A stretch of 49,296 bases of DNA from Beroe ovata (GCA_946803715.1 CAMPET010000112.1:121086-170381), one strand, 5' to 3'. Counted from the stretch's first letter, positions 1 to 10,929 are shown. The notes: generated by a model not told the origin, from the sequence alone. Program-made: numbers and translations.

Positions 1-1447
1 GTGTGTGTGTGTGTGTGTGTAGCGTCACCATGCGCTAATATATGACATCATCACTGTTGACAAGTGAAGAGAGTTTGCAAATATAAAGGCGTTGTAAAAG
101 AACAAATCCTCATTTTAAGTTGAGGAAAGTTTCCGTGAATTGGGTTTTAATTCGCATTGTATTCCCGGGTTAGTGTTTCTGTTTAGCTGCCAGACAACCG
201 CGTCTGGGAGTATCTCTAGAACACGATTATTGCCGCCACATACCTGATCCGGTGATATAGCCACCGGAAATTATCAAAGACGTGGAGAAAATCGACAAAG
301 GGTTCCGAAATGATCGAAATTGTGGATACATAACGTCATTGATCTTGTTGTTTTGGACACCTACCTTATTAGGACTGCTAATTGTTTGTTACAAACGGGC
401 AGAGGATTTCTATCAACACTGGGATCACTGGGCATGGCTCTGCGATCAATTAGGCATATTATGATTGATTGTGGTCCTTATTTGTTACATATTTATGAAA
501 CCTTTGCTCGTATCAGCTACATAATGAATATTTGTGCTTCACCGCCTCCGGATAGGTTTTTTAGTTTTAGAATTATTCTTGGCTCTTTTTGATTTGAATT
601 CAATGATGACCCTTCCTAACTTGTATGTGATGAGTAGGTTAGCCCAGGGTTTAATCACTTATATTATGAAATGAGTACTCATCATCAAACCTTGGTAGTG
701 CCCATATTATCACCATTCCGTTGGTCCTAATATGTAACCACGACTGTAATCGTACGATTTAATGTGATTATAACTTGTTTAAAAAGTCTTGCTGCTGATG
801 AAACACGTTAATGGCACATCAAACACATAAACATGAACAGTAATTGATAGGAGAAAGGGTGTGTCTGCAGCTCCTCAGCTATTGACTTAAAGCTGGGGAA
901 TTACCGTACTTATATTCGCGTAATATTTTACTAACCAGGCATCAGTTAGGGTACCACGCAAAGCAAAAATCAGTTTAGCAACAATAATAGTAGGGGCGGC
1001 ACAATGTACAATAACTTCTGCAAATGTCCGCGGAGACATTCATACCTGCATGATGCTAATGAGTCACGTGACAGGTTGAATAACCAATCAGGGGCCGTTA
1101 CGTCACTGATCACGTTGTAACACGGGCCAATGGTATGTCAATGATTCAGCTTGTCGTTTGATAAGCGAGGTTTTTGTGATTGTATTATATAGTGCCGGAT
1201 GTTGACATGAAATACCGTAAAATGTAGTGATTATCTTCCCTCCCTCTGTGCATGGTCAACCGTGAAATTCGTTGAGGAGCGGGCAAGACTCAACTTTGAT
1301 TAGATTACTATACCAGCAATTATTCTCTAACTCATTTTTATTGTTTGTTTTATTGCTATTTCCTTGCAATCCAACATTATGGCATAGACCACAATTCCAA
1401 TGGAATTAGAAATCGCCCAATTTATTACTTTCCACCACATGCCTTTT
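1..1447. other. Noncoding 5' stretch, no recognised gene
   Basis: The window opens with a (GT)n tract at 1-20. Short open frames at 282-592 have no recognisable domain, no convincing exon boundaries and overlap each other, so I do not call them. The only structured part is the transcription-factor-site cluster near 1045-1131, listed separately. Confidence 0.5.
1045..1135. promoter_or_regulatory. Candidate promoter or enhancer: CLEAR-type E-box, CCAAT boxes, CRE-like site
   Basis: Within about 90 bp lie an ATGCTAAT octamer-like word, a perfect palindrome GTCACGTGAC (1063-1072), CCAAT at 1084-1088, TTACGTCA (1098-1105) and a second CCAAT (1127-1131). GTCACGTGAC is the established binding form for MiT/TFE-family bHLH-Zip factors, and CCAAT and CRE sites are typical of core-proximal promoters. 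Which gene it drives is unclear: the nearest possible exon is at 1513-1636 on the minus strand. Confidence 0.4.
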
Positions 1448-1512
1448 TTACCGCCTATCACGAGAGGTTATCGCAGCAGCTTTGTCCATATCCGGCTCAC
1501 CTTTAGGGAAGG

Positions 1513-1636
1513 TTTCCTCCTTGATAAAGACAGGACACGTCAGTGAGGGACACTCTATTGCCAGCACGACGGGCAGCTCCTCCGTCTTCACCTGGCCTAG
1601 TGTCTCCAGCTGAGCCTCAGTTGACGTCATCACCAT
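1513..1636 (-). CDS. Possible orphan first exon, unknown product
   Basis: An open frame begins with two nearby ATGs and runs about 41 codons before a donor-like AAAG|GTGAGC near 1512. The reading is GC-rich and acidic, with residues such as CPSLTCPVF and KEETFPK. It lies between two E-box clusters. I found no acceptable downstream exon on the minus strand between 1 and 1440, so it may be an exon of an unresolved gene or chance. I do not recognise it. Confidence 0.2.
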
Positions 1637-1839
1637 ATGACATCAAAATATGACCATATGATTGGACAGGTCGTCCGTTTGACAGATCAATATGCAGGGG
1701 AACGTTTATCGACAAATGTTGCAAAAACGGGGCTTGTCGTAGGGGTCGGCGGACGATATAGCGATATATACCGTGTGTATGTATGTGTGTAGTTTACCTC
1801 CCTTCCATTCGATATGGTCGCCCCGTTTCTCGCTATACT

Positions 1840-1890
1840 CGTGTCACGTGGCTGTCATGGGAACAGATCACGTGACCACTCACGTGTTAG
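1840..1890. promoter_or_regulatory. Triple CACGTG E-box cluster
   Basis: CACGTG occurs at 1845-1850, 1869-1874 and 1881-1886 (in GTCACGTGGC, ATCACGTGAC and CTCACGTGTT contexts), with a further CATGTGATC just downstream. Three such hexamers in about 40 bp exceed chance. The spacing and the repeat of the same core at 1063-1072 suggest a shared bHLH-Zip regulator. Function is inferred only. Confidence 0.4.
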
Positions 1891-2303
1891 TAACTACACG
1901 CGTCATGTGATCGTGGAGAACACTCAAAAACACCAGGTGCTTATAATGGTAACATTCCTCTGATCATATGATATAGGGACTGGGGAGGGGGACATGTACT
2001 GTGCCTCACCAAATTACATAGACTCCAATACACTGCAAGTGAATACGTGGTGGGTCAATTCCCATCCCAGGCATTAATCCCAGCCATACACCAGCCAATA
2101 GAGGTAGTAATTGTTTCCTCTTTCGAATACACAGTGAGAGCAAGTGATTGTAGAAACGGAACTGCCAGTTATGATATGTATTGAACAAAGGAACACCTAT
2201 CGGAATTCGGATAAAAGCATCCTTTTTCCTAACTAAACAGTCCATGGAACCCATTTCAACATTCGTTAGTTTCCCGACATCTTCTGCAACCTCCGATTAT
2301 CAT
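1891..2303. other. Intergenic, 3' flank of the DD3-3-like gene
   Basis: Nothing recognisable. A minus-strand open frame at 2006-2254 has no signal peptide, domain or splice context, and it lies beyond the stop of the DD3-3-like gene. Confidence 0.4.
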
Positions 2304-5300
2304 CTAGTTCTCGTCATCAGTAACCCAAAGTGCCCCTTTCTGAGACCTGCGGCATTACATGATAGTCAGTGACTAGGCACCCTAAAGAGTCAATTGCAGA
2401 GCAAGAGACATGATGACCTTATGGACCCTCCAAATTGTAATGCTTCCCTAAACCATTGCAATTACCTGTTTGAGAAAGCATTGTTCCTACTGCACATGTA
2501 GTACATAAAGCCCGTGTCTTTGAACTTGAGCACGTGTCCAAAGTAGCTTGCCGGAGCGTTGTCTAACTCATCGTCTAACTTGTCTGATTTAACTTCCATC
2601 GAGTGCTTCTCTTGGCACACACCAGTTGCTTTCCTCCCTGAATTGATTGTTGTAAGCTGTTTGGATGAGGATTGCTACTGTATTTGCTCTCGTTATAATG
2701 TACTCCTTATATGCGTGATAGAACACTCACCACAGAAGAAGCCGGAAGTAGCCAGTCCGATAGCAATATCCTCTGCTGACGCCTCAGGGTCTGTGATTGA
2801 CTCCACGTTGTCCCAGAATGTTGTCTCGTTGATAAGGAATGGGATGTTCTTCTTCAGATCATCCATTTGTAGCATGTTGTGCCTGTCCGTACCTATAGAG
2901 GGAGAGAGTGATGCTCCGAATCTTCCCTCCTTTCTCCTCACTCCAATTCTCGTTTTCACTCCTCATTCCCCTGCTTCCTCCAACTTACCCATACTCCTAT
3001 CCTCCTTCTCCACCTCCCACTTACCTGCTGCACCCTGCCCAGCTGCTCCATCATTGTTGTTGTCATGGGAATTGCTTCCAGTCCATTGCACGTGCACCAA
3101 GTCATCTTGTCGCACCTTCAGACGATCAGGCACAAAGTCGTACTCTGTCGCTGGGTAGGTCTGCTCGGCATTACCCCGTTTCCCCCTCACGTTCAGGTTG
3201 TATAGCGTCTTGCCCGCCATACTCTTAGTCCTGGGGAGTACCTGCAGGAAACACATCGATCACAGATTCTGCTATCGACTTTGAGTGATTAAGATGATGC
3301 CAGAGCACTGAAGAGCCATGAGTACTAGGGTCCCATTAAAAGTAGTGTACTGTATAATTTGATGCAGAACGGACACATAATATCATTCTCGCTTACCGTG
3401 TAAACGTGAGACCTGTCCTGAAATACTCGTCCAAACTGAGCTGTGTTGATTGCCATCTTGAGAGTCTGGCCATTCCCTAGAATATCCATCTGTGGGCCGT
3501 TCTTGATCGTCCTACAATGTTTGTGATTTGTAAAGAAAATTTCATATTGGCAGTCTCTGCAGGGAAGTTTAAACCCCCCATATTCCCACTTTCCCGCCCC
3601 TCGATTCCCCACTCACTCTTCTCCGTCCTGATCCGAGAAGGTATTGAACGGATCGTAGTCATCAGTGGAAATATTGTATCGCAGTCTCAGGACACACCGC
3701 TTGGCCTCCAGACTAGGGAAGAAGGGCATGTCTATCTCTATCCTCGAGGTGTTCAGATTGGGTGAAGTATCGCCAGCCGCAGGTGTGGGGTAGTAAGCGT
3801 TCCCTGGGGTGGTCCAGTTTTCATATACTGCAGGTGGGCCATGCTCATGAGGTCACCTCATTCAGGTGGCCCATACTCATGAGGTCACCTCATTCAGGTG
3901 GACATGCTCATGAGGTCACCTCATTCAGGTGGGCCATGCTCATGAGGTCACCTCATTCAGGTGGACCATGCTCATGAGGTCACCTCATTCAGGTGGACCA
4001 TGCTCATGAGGTCACCTCATTCAGGTGGACCATGCTCATGAGGTCACCTCATTCAGGTGGACCATACTCATGAGGTCACCTCATTCAGGTGGACATGCTC
4101 ATGAGGTCACCTCATTCAGGTGGCCATACTCATGAGGTGGGTTGCGACGACATACCATTGTGATTTGCACGTGTAGTAGGTGCCTCTCCACAGAACAGTT
4201 CCGGTGCTTGTACAATACAATACTTCTCCACATCGTCTGTCTGGGGGAGGAGGAGGTGTTAGTACTTAGTTAACACGTGTACTATCTCGGAATATTCCCC
4301 CTTCTCATCTCATATCACAATGTGTTCAAGCCCCTTTCTCTAAACTCGCTTACCCTGAGATTCCCCCAGAATATCTTGTTCCTGGCATCGGCTCCCGCCA
4401 GCTTGTTACACTCCTCCTCGCTCGTTACATCCAGGATATCAGAGAAGGAGACAAACTCGACCCAGGCCCCGCCCTCTTCTCGGCAGCCCTCATGAGTGAT
4501 GCTCTTCCCGTACTGACGCTCGTTCTTGCACCTGCTCAACACACATCGGAACCGGGAGTTCCTGTTGAACGACTTGGATTTGATCTCGTCACATCTGCTT
4601 GTGTCTCCCAGCCACGCAACGTCGATCCAGGGTGTCCTCTTGAAGGGTCCAGGTGTCCTAAAATGACCGGTCAGTCTTAGATCTTTGAGTTTATATTTAA
4701 ACGAGCGAGTTGTCTCATGATCTCCGTTCATACATTGTTGCATTATGGGTGTGATCATGGTGAACTCACTCGAACATGTTGGTTGGGTGCCAGTAGGGAT
4801 AATAGTCCCTCTCCTCCGGGCACTCATACCCACTCCTCTGTCCACCGTTATTCTGCCTTGTTTTAGAAGCGGTCACATAGCCGATAGTGTCCGGCTGTAG
4901 GTCCTGGTCAGCGTGGAACAGACCTGCAACAATATGAGATATCACACACGTGCCCGCCGCGAGTCATGTGAAATCACCATGTGTATCACACTTGGTACTC
5001 ATGGCACATGCCTCCGTTAGCCTCTCTGTGTTTGCAGTTATCGTACCACCACGCTGTCTCGTGAAGCCCCTTTATATCATCCACATCAACCTCCCATATA
5101 TTCTTCACTCGGGCAGCGTACGTCGTGTCTGCCTCGTTCTTGGCGGGGTTTCTATACGCCTGCCGCCGAGTGAAGACATGAGGTCAACATGATGCTGATA
5201 TCAGGATTATCCAAGAACAAGAGGTGGAGTTCACGTGGTCTATAGTTCACGTGGTCAATAGTTCACGTGTATGATGTTCCATGAGTACTCACATTAGTTC

Positions 5301-6156
5301 CGGTATTCACACCGTCTCTGAGATAGAATCGTCGTTCTCCGATATCAGGTTCTGAACGTGTCCCTCCAACAGGGTAGTCTTCATCCGTCCCATTCTTACC
5401 ACACATGTACTGGTAGAGAGAAAACAGGGTGTGTCACTCACAGGAACTCTCATTTTGCTATAGAATCACTCTGACATGATACCAGGAATGAACATCCAAT
5501 GACTATCTCCTGGTTTCATTATCAAGATACCTGTATGACAATGTTACAGTTGAGTTTCTCGTTTGCTCCACACCCGTGCTGGTTGGTCCATTCAACTGCC
5601 AGTTTGGATGCCTCAGCCAAACTTGGTCCACTCGCGTAGTATTGCTAGGGTGCACAGAGTGTTTTAGAGCGGGGGTGTTGGAGTTATTGTAAGATAAGAC
5701 ACTCCCGTCTCAATCTTAATCAGCCAAGACCCCGAACCGTTATCCTAATTCATGGTTACACGTCTTGTGTAGTCCATGGTTGCACCTGTAACAGTGTGAG
5801 TGCTGTTCAACTCACCATGGCATATTGGCGCCTCACTTCAGAGGCAAAGTCCTTGTCTAGTCTATCACCAGTATTATAGCCGCCGTTGTTGTTGTTTTGT
5901 GAATCGAAAAGTCTGTTAGCATTGGCCCTATTCGCCGTATTCTCATTCAGTCTGCGAAGATAGGGCATAATGCGATGGAGATAGGTTTGTTGGTTGCCAT
6001 GGATACTATATAAATATTTTGGTTATCATGGAAACGGTTGTCAATAGATATAAGGATGGATATTTACCTGTTGTTAGATCCCCTGGGGTTCTGCATGTAG
6101 ACATCTGACAACACAGTTCCAATCACAACTCCAATAAAGATCGCCTTGTGCCACAT
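2304..6156 (-). CDS. DD3-3-like secreted protein, 14 exons
   Basis: Exons (minus order): 6156-6068, 5951-5816, 5644-5531, 5409-5293, 5159-about 5012, 4923-4770, 4657-4354, 4240-4156, 3827-3617, 3511-3397, 3241-3025, 2892-2731, 2574-2466, 2346-2304. Together they read through in frame to 667 aa. A hydrophobic signal peptide (residues 1-17) is followed by [13 protein letters not shown], the hallmark start of the Dictyostelium DD3-3 family, whose biochemical role is not known to me. The mature protein is rich in aromatic, Asn and Cys residues and should be secreted. No transmembrane segment is seen after the signal. Exon 5 is odd: the in-frame donor is AG|GCATGT, a GC-AG intron, because the nearby GT donor at 4991 breaks phase. 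The start is set by the signal peptide and by an acceptor-like CAG one base before ATG. Family name is from memory; gene structure is solid. Confidence 0.75.
3831..4140. repeat. 32-bp minisatellite in an intron of the DD3-3-like gene, about 10 units
   Basis: A unit of about 32 bp (30-bp variants lack a CC) repeats from just beside the acceptor of exon 9 (3827) to about 4138. Each unit holds the odd palindrome ATGAGGTCACCTCAT (7-bp arms), which contains an AGGTCA half-site. Units differ at one to three positions. The array almost abuts the splice acceptor. Confidence 0.9.
5229..5275. repeat. Tandem E-box words in an intron of the DD3-3-like gene
   Basis: The word TTCACGTG recurs three times at about 15-bp spacing, separated by GTC(T/A)ATAG. 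It may be an intronic regulatory array or a short minisatellite. Confidence 0.5.
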
Positions 6157-7446
6157 TCTGCGCAGTTTACTTTACACCTTTGCTACTTGTTTACTGAATC
6201 GAGTCAGGTATTAATGATTCGAAGTGCAAAAAGTTAATGAAATTCAAAGTCGAGGTTTTTGTTATTAAGATGACTGGAGCGGCAGAGAAACTTAGAATAG
6301 AAGTTGATTGAAAAACTGAGGCAGTTTATCAACGGGAACGCATGTTGCCCTAAATTACACGCAATATTGAGATTGAGGTTTTGTTGACGTGAGAAAATGA
6401 GACGTTTTTGTGTGATTGTAAAGTAAGATCGAGGAAGCAAGAGACAGATTGAGGAATGTCAATTGTCATACTGTAATCAACGGACAATAATGCGGCAACA
6501 GAGACATTGAGTGTTACACCTACACTGTCAAACTAAAGCAATATTTGTCAAATATCCATGTCAATTATTGACAAGTTGCTCTTTTCTCATAATAATCCAC
6601 TATTTCATGATTTCAGGTCTTACCGGTAGCGAACTCTGCGGCCACCGTAAGCCGTAAGGATATCAGCAATGTCCAGCTTGCAAACGAAAACTGAAGCAAC
6701 CAACCTGTGGAGGAAACTGAGACACTGATGTCACAACTGATACACCGTCACCATTTGGCCCTATCTGAATTCATTTTTCACTACCTGCTATCGTGCATAT
6801 CATGAACAGTAATCGGAATCTGATGAAAATCGTCTTCCCGTGTTCGCTGATGCAAGCCAGGCAATACACAATAGCTTGCACATGCTTGTTGATCATGACA
6901 CATTGCACGTGCAACATGCAGACAAGATTGCATGTGCTATGGGTGTATGAAGATGATAATGATATGCCGATTTGGACATTTATTTTTCATTGGACATTTT
7001 TTCATTAGACATTCATTTTTCATTAACAAAGATGTGCGACAGCAGACAGAGCTTGAGAAATAGAGAATATTGTCCATCGCATCATCGATTTTATTTATCG
7101 ACATGTCATTGTCAATGTTCAAATCATATGCATTGTTAATTTTGAATCTGAATTTCATTTCAAGTACAAACTTAAGCATACGCAGTACGCACCATCTCTG
7201 ATCTCTATATCTTGCCTGGCGATGTGAGGGCGTGAGGCCCTTTAACCTGGACATGTGGACATGACGTTGTCGGCCGTTGCCAGACCGCTGATGCAAGCCG
7301 CGAATCGAAGCGGCTTCAGGCTTGTGTCAGGATAAGTTTTCGCCGCGCATGCGAAATTATTGACAGGGTCTATCAAGTATCATCGATCGCGACAAACATG
7401 ACGCAAAGCTTTGGCTGTCGCGTCGATGATAGCCTTGTCAGATTTT
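6157..7446. other. Intergenic and AT-rich, with no gene recognised
   Basis: No recognisable coding region. Near 6970-7025 a short imperfect repeat of GGACATT/TTTTTCATT words occurs. Short open frames at 6234-6440, 6793-7008 and 6937-7296 lack domains. GC-rich transposon-related sequence begins near 7290, with TGCAAGCC and GCGCATGCG words. Confidence 0.5.
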
Positions 7447-7455
7447 ATCTGACCT

Positions 7456-7535
7456 TTGTAGGATTTCACCCTACCCTTGCTGGCGGGATTGAAAATCGCG
7501 CGCACCGACGGTAGGGTAATTGTAAAATCCTACAA
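7456..7535. mobile_element. Palindromic MITE, copy 1, with 9-bp TSD
   Basis: The 80-bp element has inverted termini TTGTAGGATTT...AAATCCTACAA and subterminal CACCCTACC/GGTAGGG. It is flanked by a perfect 9-bp direct repeat ATCTGACCT (7447-7455 and 7536-7544). The interior carries the family words TTGCTGGCGGGAT and GCGCGCACCGACGG. It is non-autonomous with no coding capacity. A 9-bp duplication fits Mutator-like elements (or Merlin), which is inference. Confidence 0.9.
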
Positions 7536-7550
7536 ATCTGACCTCAGTTT

Positions 7551-7611
7551 CTCGCGCGCGCGCCTTCATCGAAGGCCGAAACAGTTTCGGCCTTCGATGA
7601 AGGCGCGCGAG
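7551..7611. repeat. Near-perfect GC-rich palindrome
   Basis: Two arms of about 28 bp (CTCGCGCGCG...CCTTCATCGAAGGCC and its reverse complement) meet with almost no spacer, giving a long hairpin. A diverged half arm with CATCGAAGGCCGGAAC recurs at about 38396-38428, so this is a dispersed element. Confidence 0.85.
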
Positions 7612-7711
7612 TAACAGGTCAGGTAACATCTAGTTTGACAATGATAGCCCCTGTCAAGAATTTCATTGCGCGCCGCGCGCGCCGCGGCAAATCATTCTCG
7701 CTGGCGCTCGC

Positions 7712-7747
7712 GGCTCGCGTCAGCTGGGCCTAGCATCGCCAGGCAAC
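7712..7747. repeat. Dispersed GC-rich repeat, copy 1
   Basis: About 36 bp beginning GGCTCGCGTCAGCTGGGCC and ending CGCCAGGCAAC is repeated almost exactly at 36955-36991. Flanks include two copies of GATAGCCCCTGTC...GAATTTCATTGCGCG (near 7643 and 7761), indicating a larger composite repeat. Confidence 0.8.
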
Positions 7748-7844
7748 GTTGGCTGCCGGTGATAGCCCCTGTCGAGAATTTCATTGCGCGTCCTTGTTGA
7801 TCACACGTTGGCATGGCAGTTGCGCGCCCCTGTAATACTCAGTG

Positions 7845-8130
7845 CGCAGCTGCTATTCTGCCTCGTTTGAATCCGCGCACGACGGTACTTGCGACGCGCC
7901 TGCCAGCTTTCATGCTAACCTAACTTTAACCCTAACCTTAACGGTTAGGGTTAGGGTTAGGGTTAGGGTCAGGGTTAGGGTTAGGGTTAGGGTACTTGAG
8001 CTTGGGTTAGGGTTAGGTTAGGGTTAGGTTAGGGTTAGGTTAGGGTTAGGGTTAGGTTAGCATAAAAGCTGGCAGGCGCGTCGCAAGTACCGTCGTGCGC
8101 GGATTCAAACGAGGCAGAATAGCACGAGCC
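7845..8130. mobile_element. Foldback element carrying telomere-like TTAGGG repeats
   Basis: Two inverted arms of about 73 bp (7852-7925 and 8051-8123, GCTATTCTGCC...CAGCTTT and its complement) enclose CCCTAACC and then multiple TTAGGG/TTAGG units. Direct repeats TACTCAGTG (7836-7844 and 8131-8139) fit a 9-bp target duplication, as in the MITE family. The sequence across the duplication matches an uninterrupted repeat at 43731-43770, so the element appears to have inserted into another repeat. No coding capacity. Confidence 0.75.
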
Positions 8131-8350
8131 TACTCAGTGAACTGAAAAGTCGTATTAAGGAAACGCCGCGCGCCTAGCACGCAGAGTAATGAGTATTTAG
8201 GTCAAGAAGCGCGGGAACACGCGTTCTGCACTGCAAATTATTTTGATTTCAGCTGAGGCCTGACTTCAACGCCAAGCAACTTGATCAGCGTCAGATTTTG
8301 TTGAAACAATGCAATTCTGTGCACTGCACACGTTGAAATCTGTGTTGAAA
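8131..8350. repeat. Dispersed repeat interrupted by the foldback element
   Basis: CTACTCAGTGAACTGAAAAG and the following TCGTA, then a later GAGTATTTaGGTCA...GCGCGGGAAC, match 43744-43835. The left half (CACACGTT...GCGCGCCCC) lies at about 7803-7830, separated from the right half by the foldback insertion. Confidence 0.65.
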
Positions 8351-9423
8351 TCTGCAAACTTATTCTCAAGCGGCTTGCATCAGCAGGCTAGCATGGCCAG
8401 ACAATCAACTTGAGCACAATGAGCTTGTGCTTACTGCTTGATTGGTGAGTGGTGATGATTACAGCTAATGTGAAGCGATGAGCACCTGTGAGACTAATGC
8501 ATTTATCTTATTGCTCGTGCTGCCCTATTCTACTAATTGTGACGGCTAACTCAAAAATTTATGTAACAGATAAAACAAAGAGTGGCAAACCAGGTCTTTG
8601 AGTGACACTGCTCACTGGCACACTACCCTTGAGTTGAGCCACAGTGTGACCAGTGTGAGAAATCGAAGAGAATTCAGATATTGGGTTGTCTTCTTCAATA
8701 GTGTTGTTCTAGCTATGTGGTCCCGGGCTTACCTCCATTCTGGTGTTATGAATTGAGTCATGACCAGCTTAGGTGGAGTTAAACGTCTTTTTATGGGCGC
8801 CCAACAGTCCTTCTCCTACATTTTTGATGCAAGAAATAACATGATAGAGGTATTTGTCCCTAGTCCATCCTCAAACTGCCAAAGTGTGTCAATCCTGAGT
8901 ATGAGAGTACAGTTATCTGAGTATGAGAGTACAGAAGTACAATAGAAATGAATCAATCCAAAGATCAATCAACACAGATTTCAGTGTATCTCAAGCTTTG
9001 AGCACAGGTGTGCTGAAGCATGCTCCAAGGACTTACAGTTTCCTGAGTATGAGTCATGAAATAACAGATAAACAGAAAGTGGCAAACCAGGTAAAGCTCT
9101 AATTTCTGAATTAGGTATAGCTATAACTGGATTTCACTCTACAGCAGGGACATGCTGCAGCAATCATTCAAATCATAGATGAATGAATGGAGGTCTGTTT
9201 TCTCTGCTGCTGGGGTCATATAAACACAAAAGAGAATATGCCTGTTTTTCTGGCGCTTTTTGTCAATATTCGGCTGAGATACTGGCAATTCTTGTTTAAA
9301 ACTTTGGCGTGTCATTTAGTAAGGGGTCATTTTCATGAATCAAAAATTTGTACAGTACTTTGTATTGGCCCATGTTTTTGCCTGATTTTCATCATATGAG
9401 AAATAAACTAGTGTAATTCAGGT
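8351..9423. other. Intergenic, upstream of the PM20D1-like gene
   Basis: No gene is recognised. A word of about 30 bp (AACAGATAAA...GTGGCAAACCAGGT) occurs at about 8568-8601 and 9063-9091, and CTGAGTATGAGAGTACAG is duplicated at about 8897-8935. An acceptor-like TTCAG lies two bases before the ATG at 9424, so the 5'UTR is probably spliced. Confidence 0.45.
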
Positions 9424-10929
9424 ATGGGAAAGATCAGTGCTTGTGTTCTGCTTGGTGCTTTCATTCTATTGGTCACTATCTCTTTTAGAACAATTTTGAT
9501 TTATGACTACCAGCAAAATGTGATACCTTGCTCTTCAAAAGAAGGTGTTGACTATATTTCAGTTGATTCACAACATTTGAACAGATTCCAGGACGCGATC
9601 AAACTACAGTCCATATCATACAGCATCCATGAATCAAATAAAACAGCACTAAAATTGATACTAGCTCATATTAAGGAGTCTTACCCAGTTATACATTCTT
9701 CTAAATATGTTTCCATGGAGCACTTTAATCTTAGTACATTATATATTGTGAAAGGGAGTGAAAAAAATGTGAAGCCAATTCTCTTGGCTGGACATATTGA
9801 TGTTGTACCTGCCGTATTGGAGAAATGGTCTTTCCCTCCATTTTCTGGACATAATGATGGCTTTGCAATTTATGGAAGAGGTACCTTAGATAATAAAAAT
9901 ACTGTTTTTGCAATTCTTGAAGCCTTAGAGCATTTCCTGAAATCTGGAAAGCAGCCTAAAAGAAGCATTTACATCGCTGTTGCACATGATGAGGAGGTTG
10001 CTGGCCACTATGGAGCAAAAGTTATTACTAAGGAATTGAAAAAGAGGGGGATGAGATTTGCTTTCATGATGGATGAAGGATGCCCTGTTTTAAAAGATGG
10101 ATCTTTCCCTGGTTATGAGGGACCAGTTGGCCTTATTTGTACTGCAGAAAAAGGTTATATAACGTTAAAACTTTCAGTAGAACATAATGGAGGTCATGCA
10201 TCCACACCTCCTGTTGATGGTGGTGCAATCAAGATCATAAGTGATGCAATTCAGAGTTTACAAGGGAGCCCAATGCCAACTTTATTTGGAAAAGGGGTTG
10301 AGGTTCCAATGTTTGAGCATGCAGCGAAGTCACAGTCATTTATTTTTAGAGTGATAAGTAGTAATCTCTGGCTTTTCAGTCCATTGTTGTCCATGGTATT
10401 GGCTATGAAAGATGCTACAAGAGCTCAGATAACAACAACATTTGCATTTACTCAAATGTCTGGTGGTGTCAAAGAAAATGTCCTCCCAAACTCAGCTAGT
10501 GTTATTGTGAATATCAGGCCTCTGCCAGGACACTCAATTCAAGATGTTATTGATCATATAACTAGTGTTGTGAATAATCCAAACATTACAATTGATATTC
10601 TTGATGGACATGAGCCTTCTTCAATATCTTCAACTGACAGCGAAGGATACAATGTAATCCATCATACCATAAAACAGATTTTCCCAGAATCGATAGTCAT
10701 ACCTGGTTTACTGATGGGTGGTACTGATTCAAAATACTATGGAGAGTTATGTGATGATGTTTATAGGTTTGCTCCTTCTTTCATAGAACCTGATGATATG
10801 AAACGAATTCATGGTCATGATGAAATGATAACAGTGAAGAATTATGGACAATCCATCAACTTTTTTCATCATCTTCTTATGAATGTGGGAGAGTCCTATC
10901 AATATTTCCCTGACCATGATGAACTATAA
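9424..10929 (+). CDS. PM20D1: PM20D1-like M20 family peptidase, intronless
   Basis: 501 aa in one exon. An N-terminal hydrophobic segment (about residues 5-27) is a signal peptide or anchor. M20 metal-binding motifs are in order: GHIDVVP (His124, Asp126), YGRGTLDNK (Asp156), AHDEE (Glu190-Glu191) and MMDEG (Asp217), followed by the dimerisation (lid) domain starting GGHASTPP and a C-terminal GGTDSKYY plus HGHDE. PM20D1 enzymes are secreted and make or hydrolyse N-acyl amino acids. Length and motif order match PM20D1 and yeast-CPS1-type members. The coding region lacks introns although neighbours such as DHRS1, Notum and the DSL gene are split. The next gene begins about 300 bp downstream on the same strand. 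Carboxypeptidase S-like activity is an alternative. Confidence 0.88.
   Translation: MGKISACVLLGAFILLVTISFRTILIYDYQQNVIPCSSKEGVDYISVDSQHLNRFQDAIKLQSISYSIHESNKTALKLILAHIKESYPVIHSSKYVSMEHFNLSTLYIVKGSEKNVKPILLAGHIDVVPAVLEKWSFPPFSGHNDGFAIYGRGTLDNKNTVFAILEALEHFLKSGKQPKRSIYIAVAHDEEVAGHYGAKVITKELKKRGMRFAFMMDEGCPVLKDGSFPGYEGPVGLICTAEKGYITLKLSVEHNGGHASTPPVDGGAIKIISDAIQSLQGSPMPTLFGKGVEVPMFEHAAKSQSFIFRVISSNLWLFSPLLSMVLAMKDATRAQITTTFAFTQMSGGVKENVLPNSASVIVNIRPLPGHSIQDVIDHITSVVNNPNITIDILDGHEPSSISSTDSEGYNVIHHTIKQIFPESIVIPGLLMGGTDSKYYGELCDDVYRFAPSFIEPDDMKRIHGHDEMITVKNYGQSINFFHHLLMNVGESYQYFPDHDEL

Noticed and set aside
282-592. Two short overlapping frames near the left edge
   Set aside because: Hydrophobic stretch only, no domain, no upstream promoter or splice evidence.
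3831-4140. CRISPR-like array
   Set aside because: Units are contiguous with no unique spacers, and the context is a eukaryotic intron.
7918-8061. TTAGGG array as a true chromosome end or fusion point
   Set aside because: The array is enclosed by inverted arms and an apparent 9-bp target duplication, with gene-bearing DNA on both sides.
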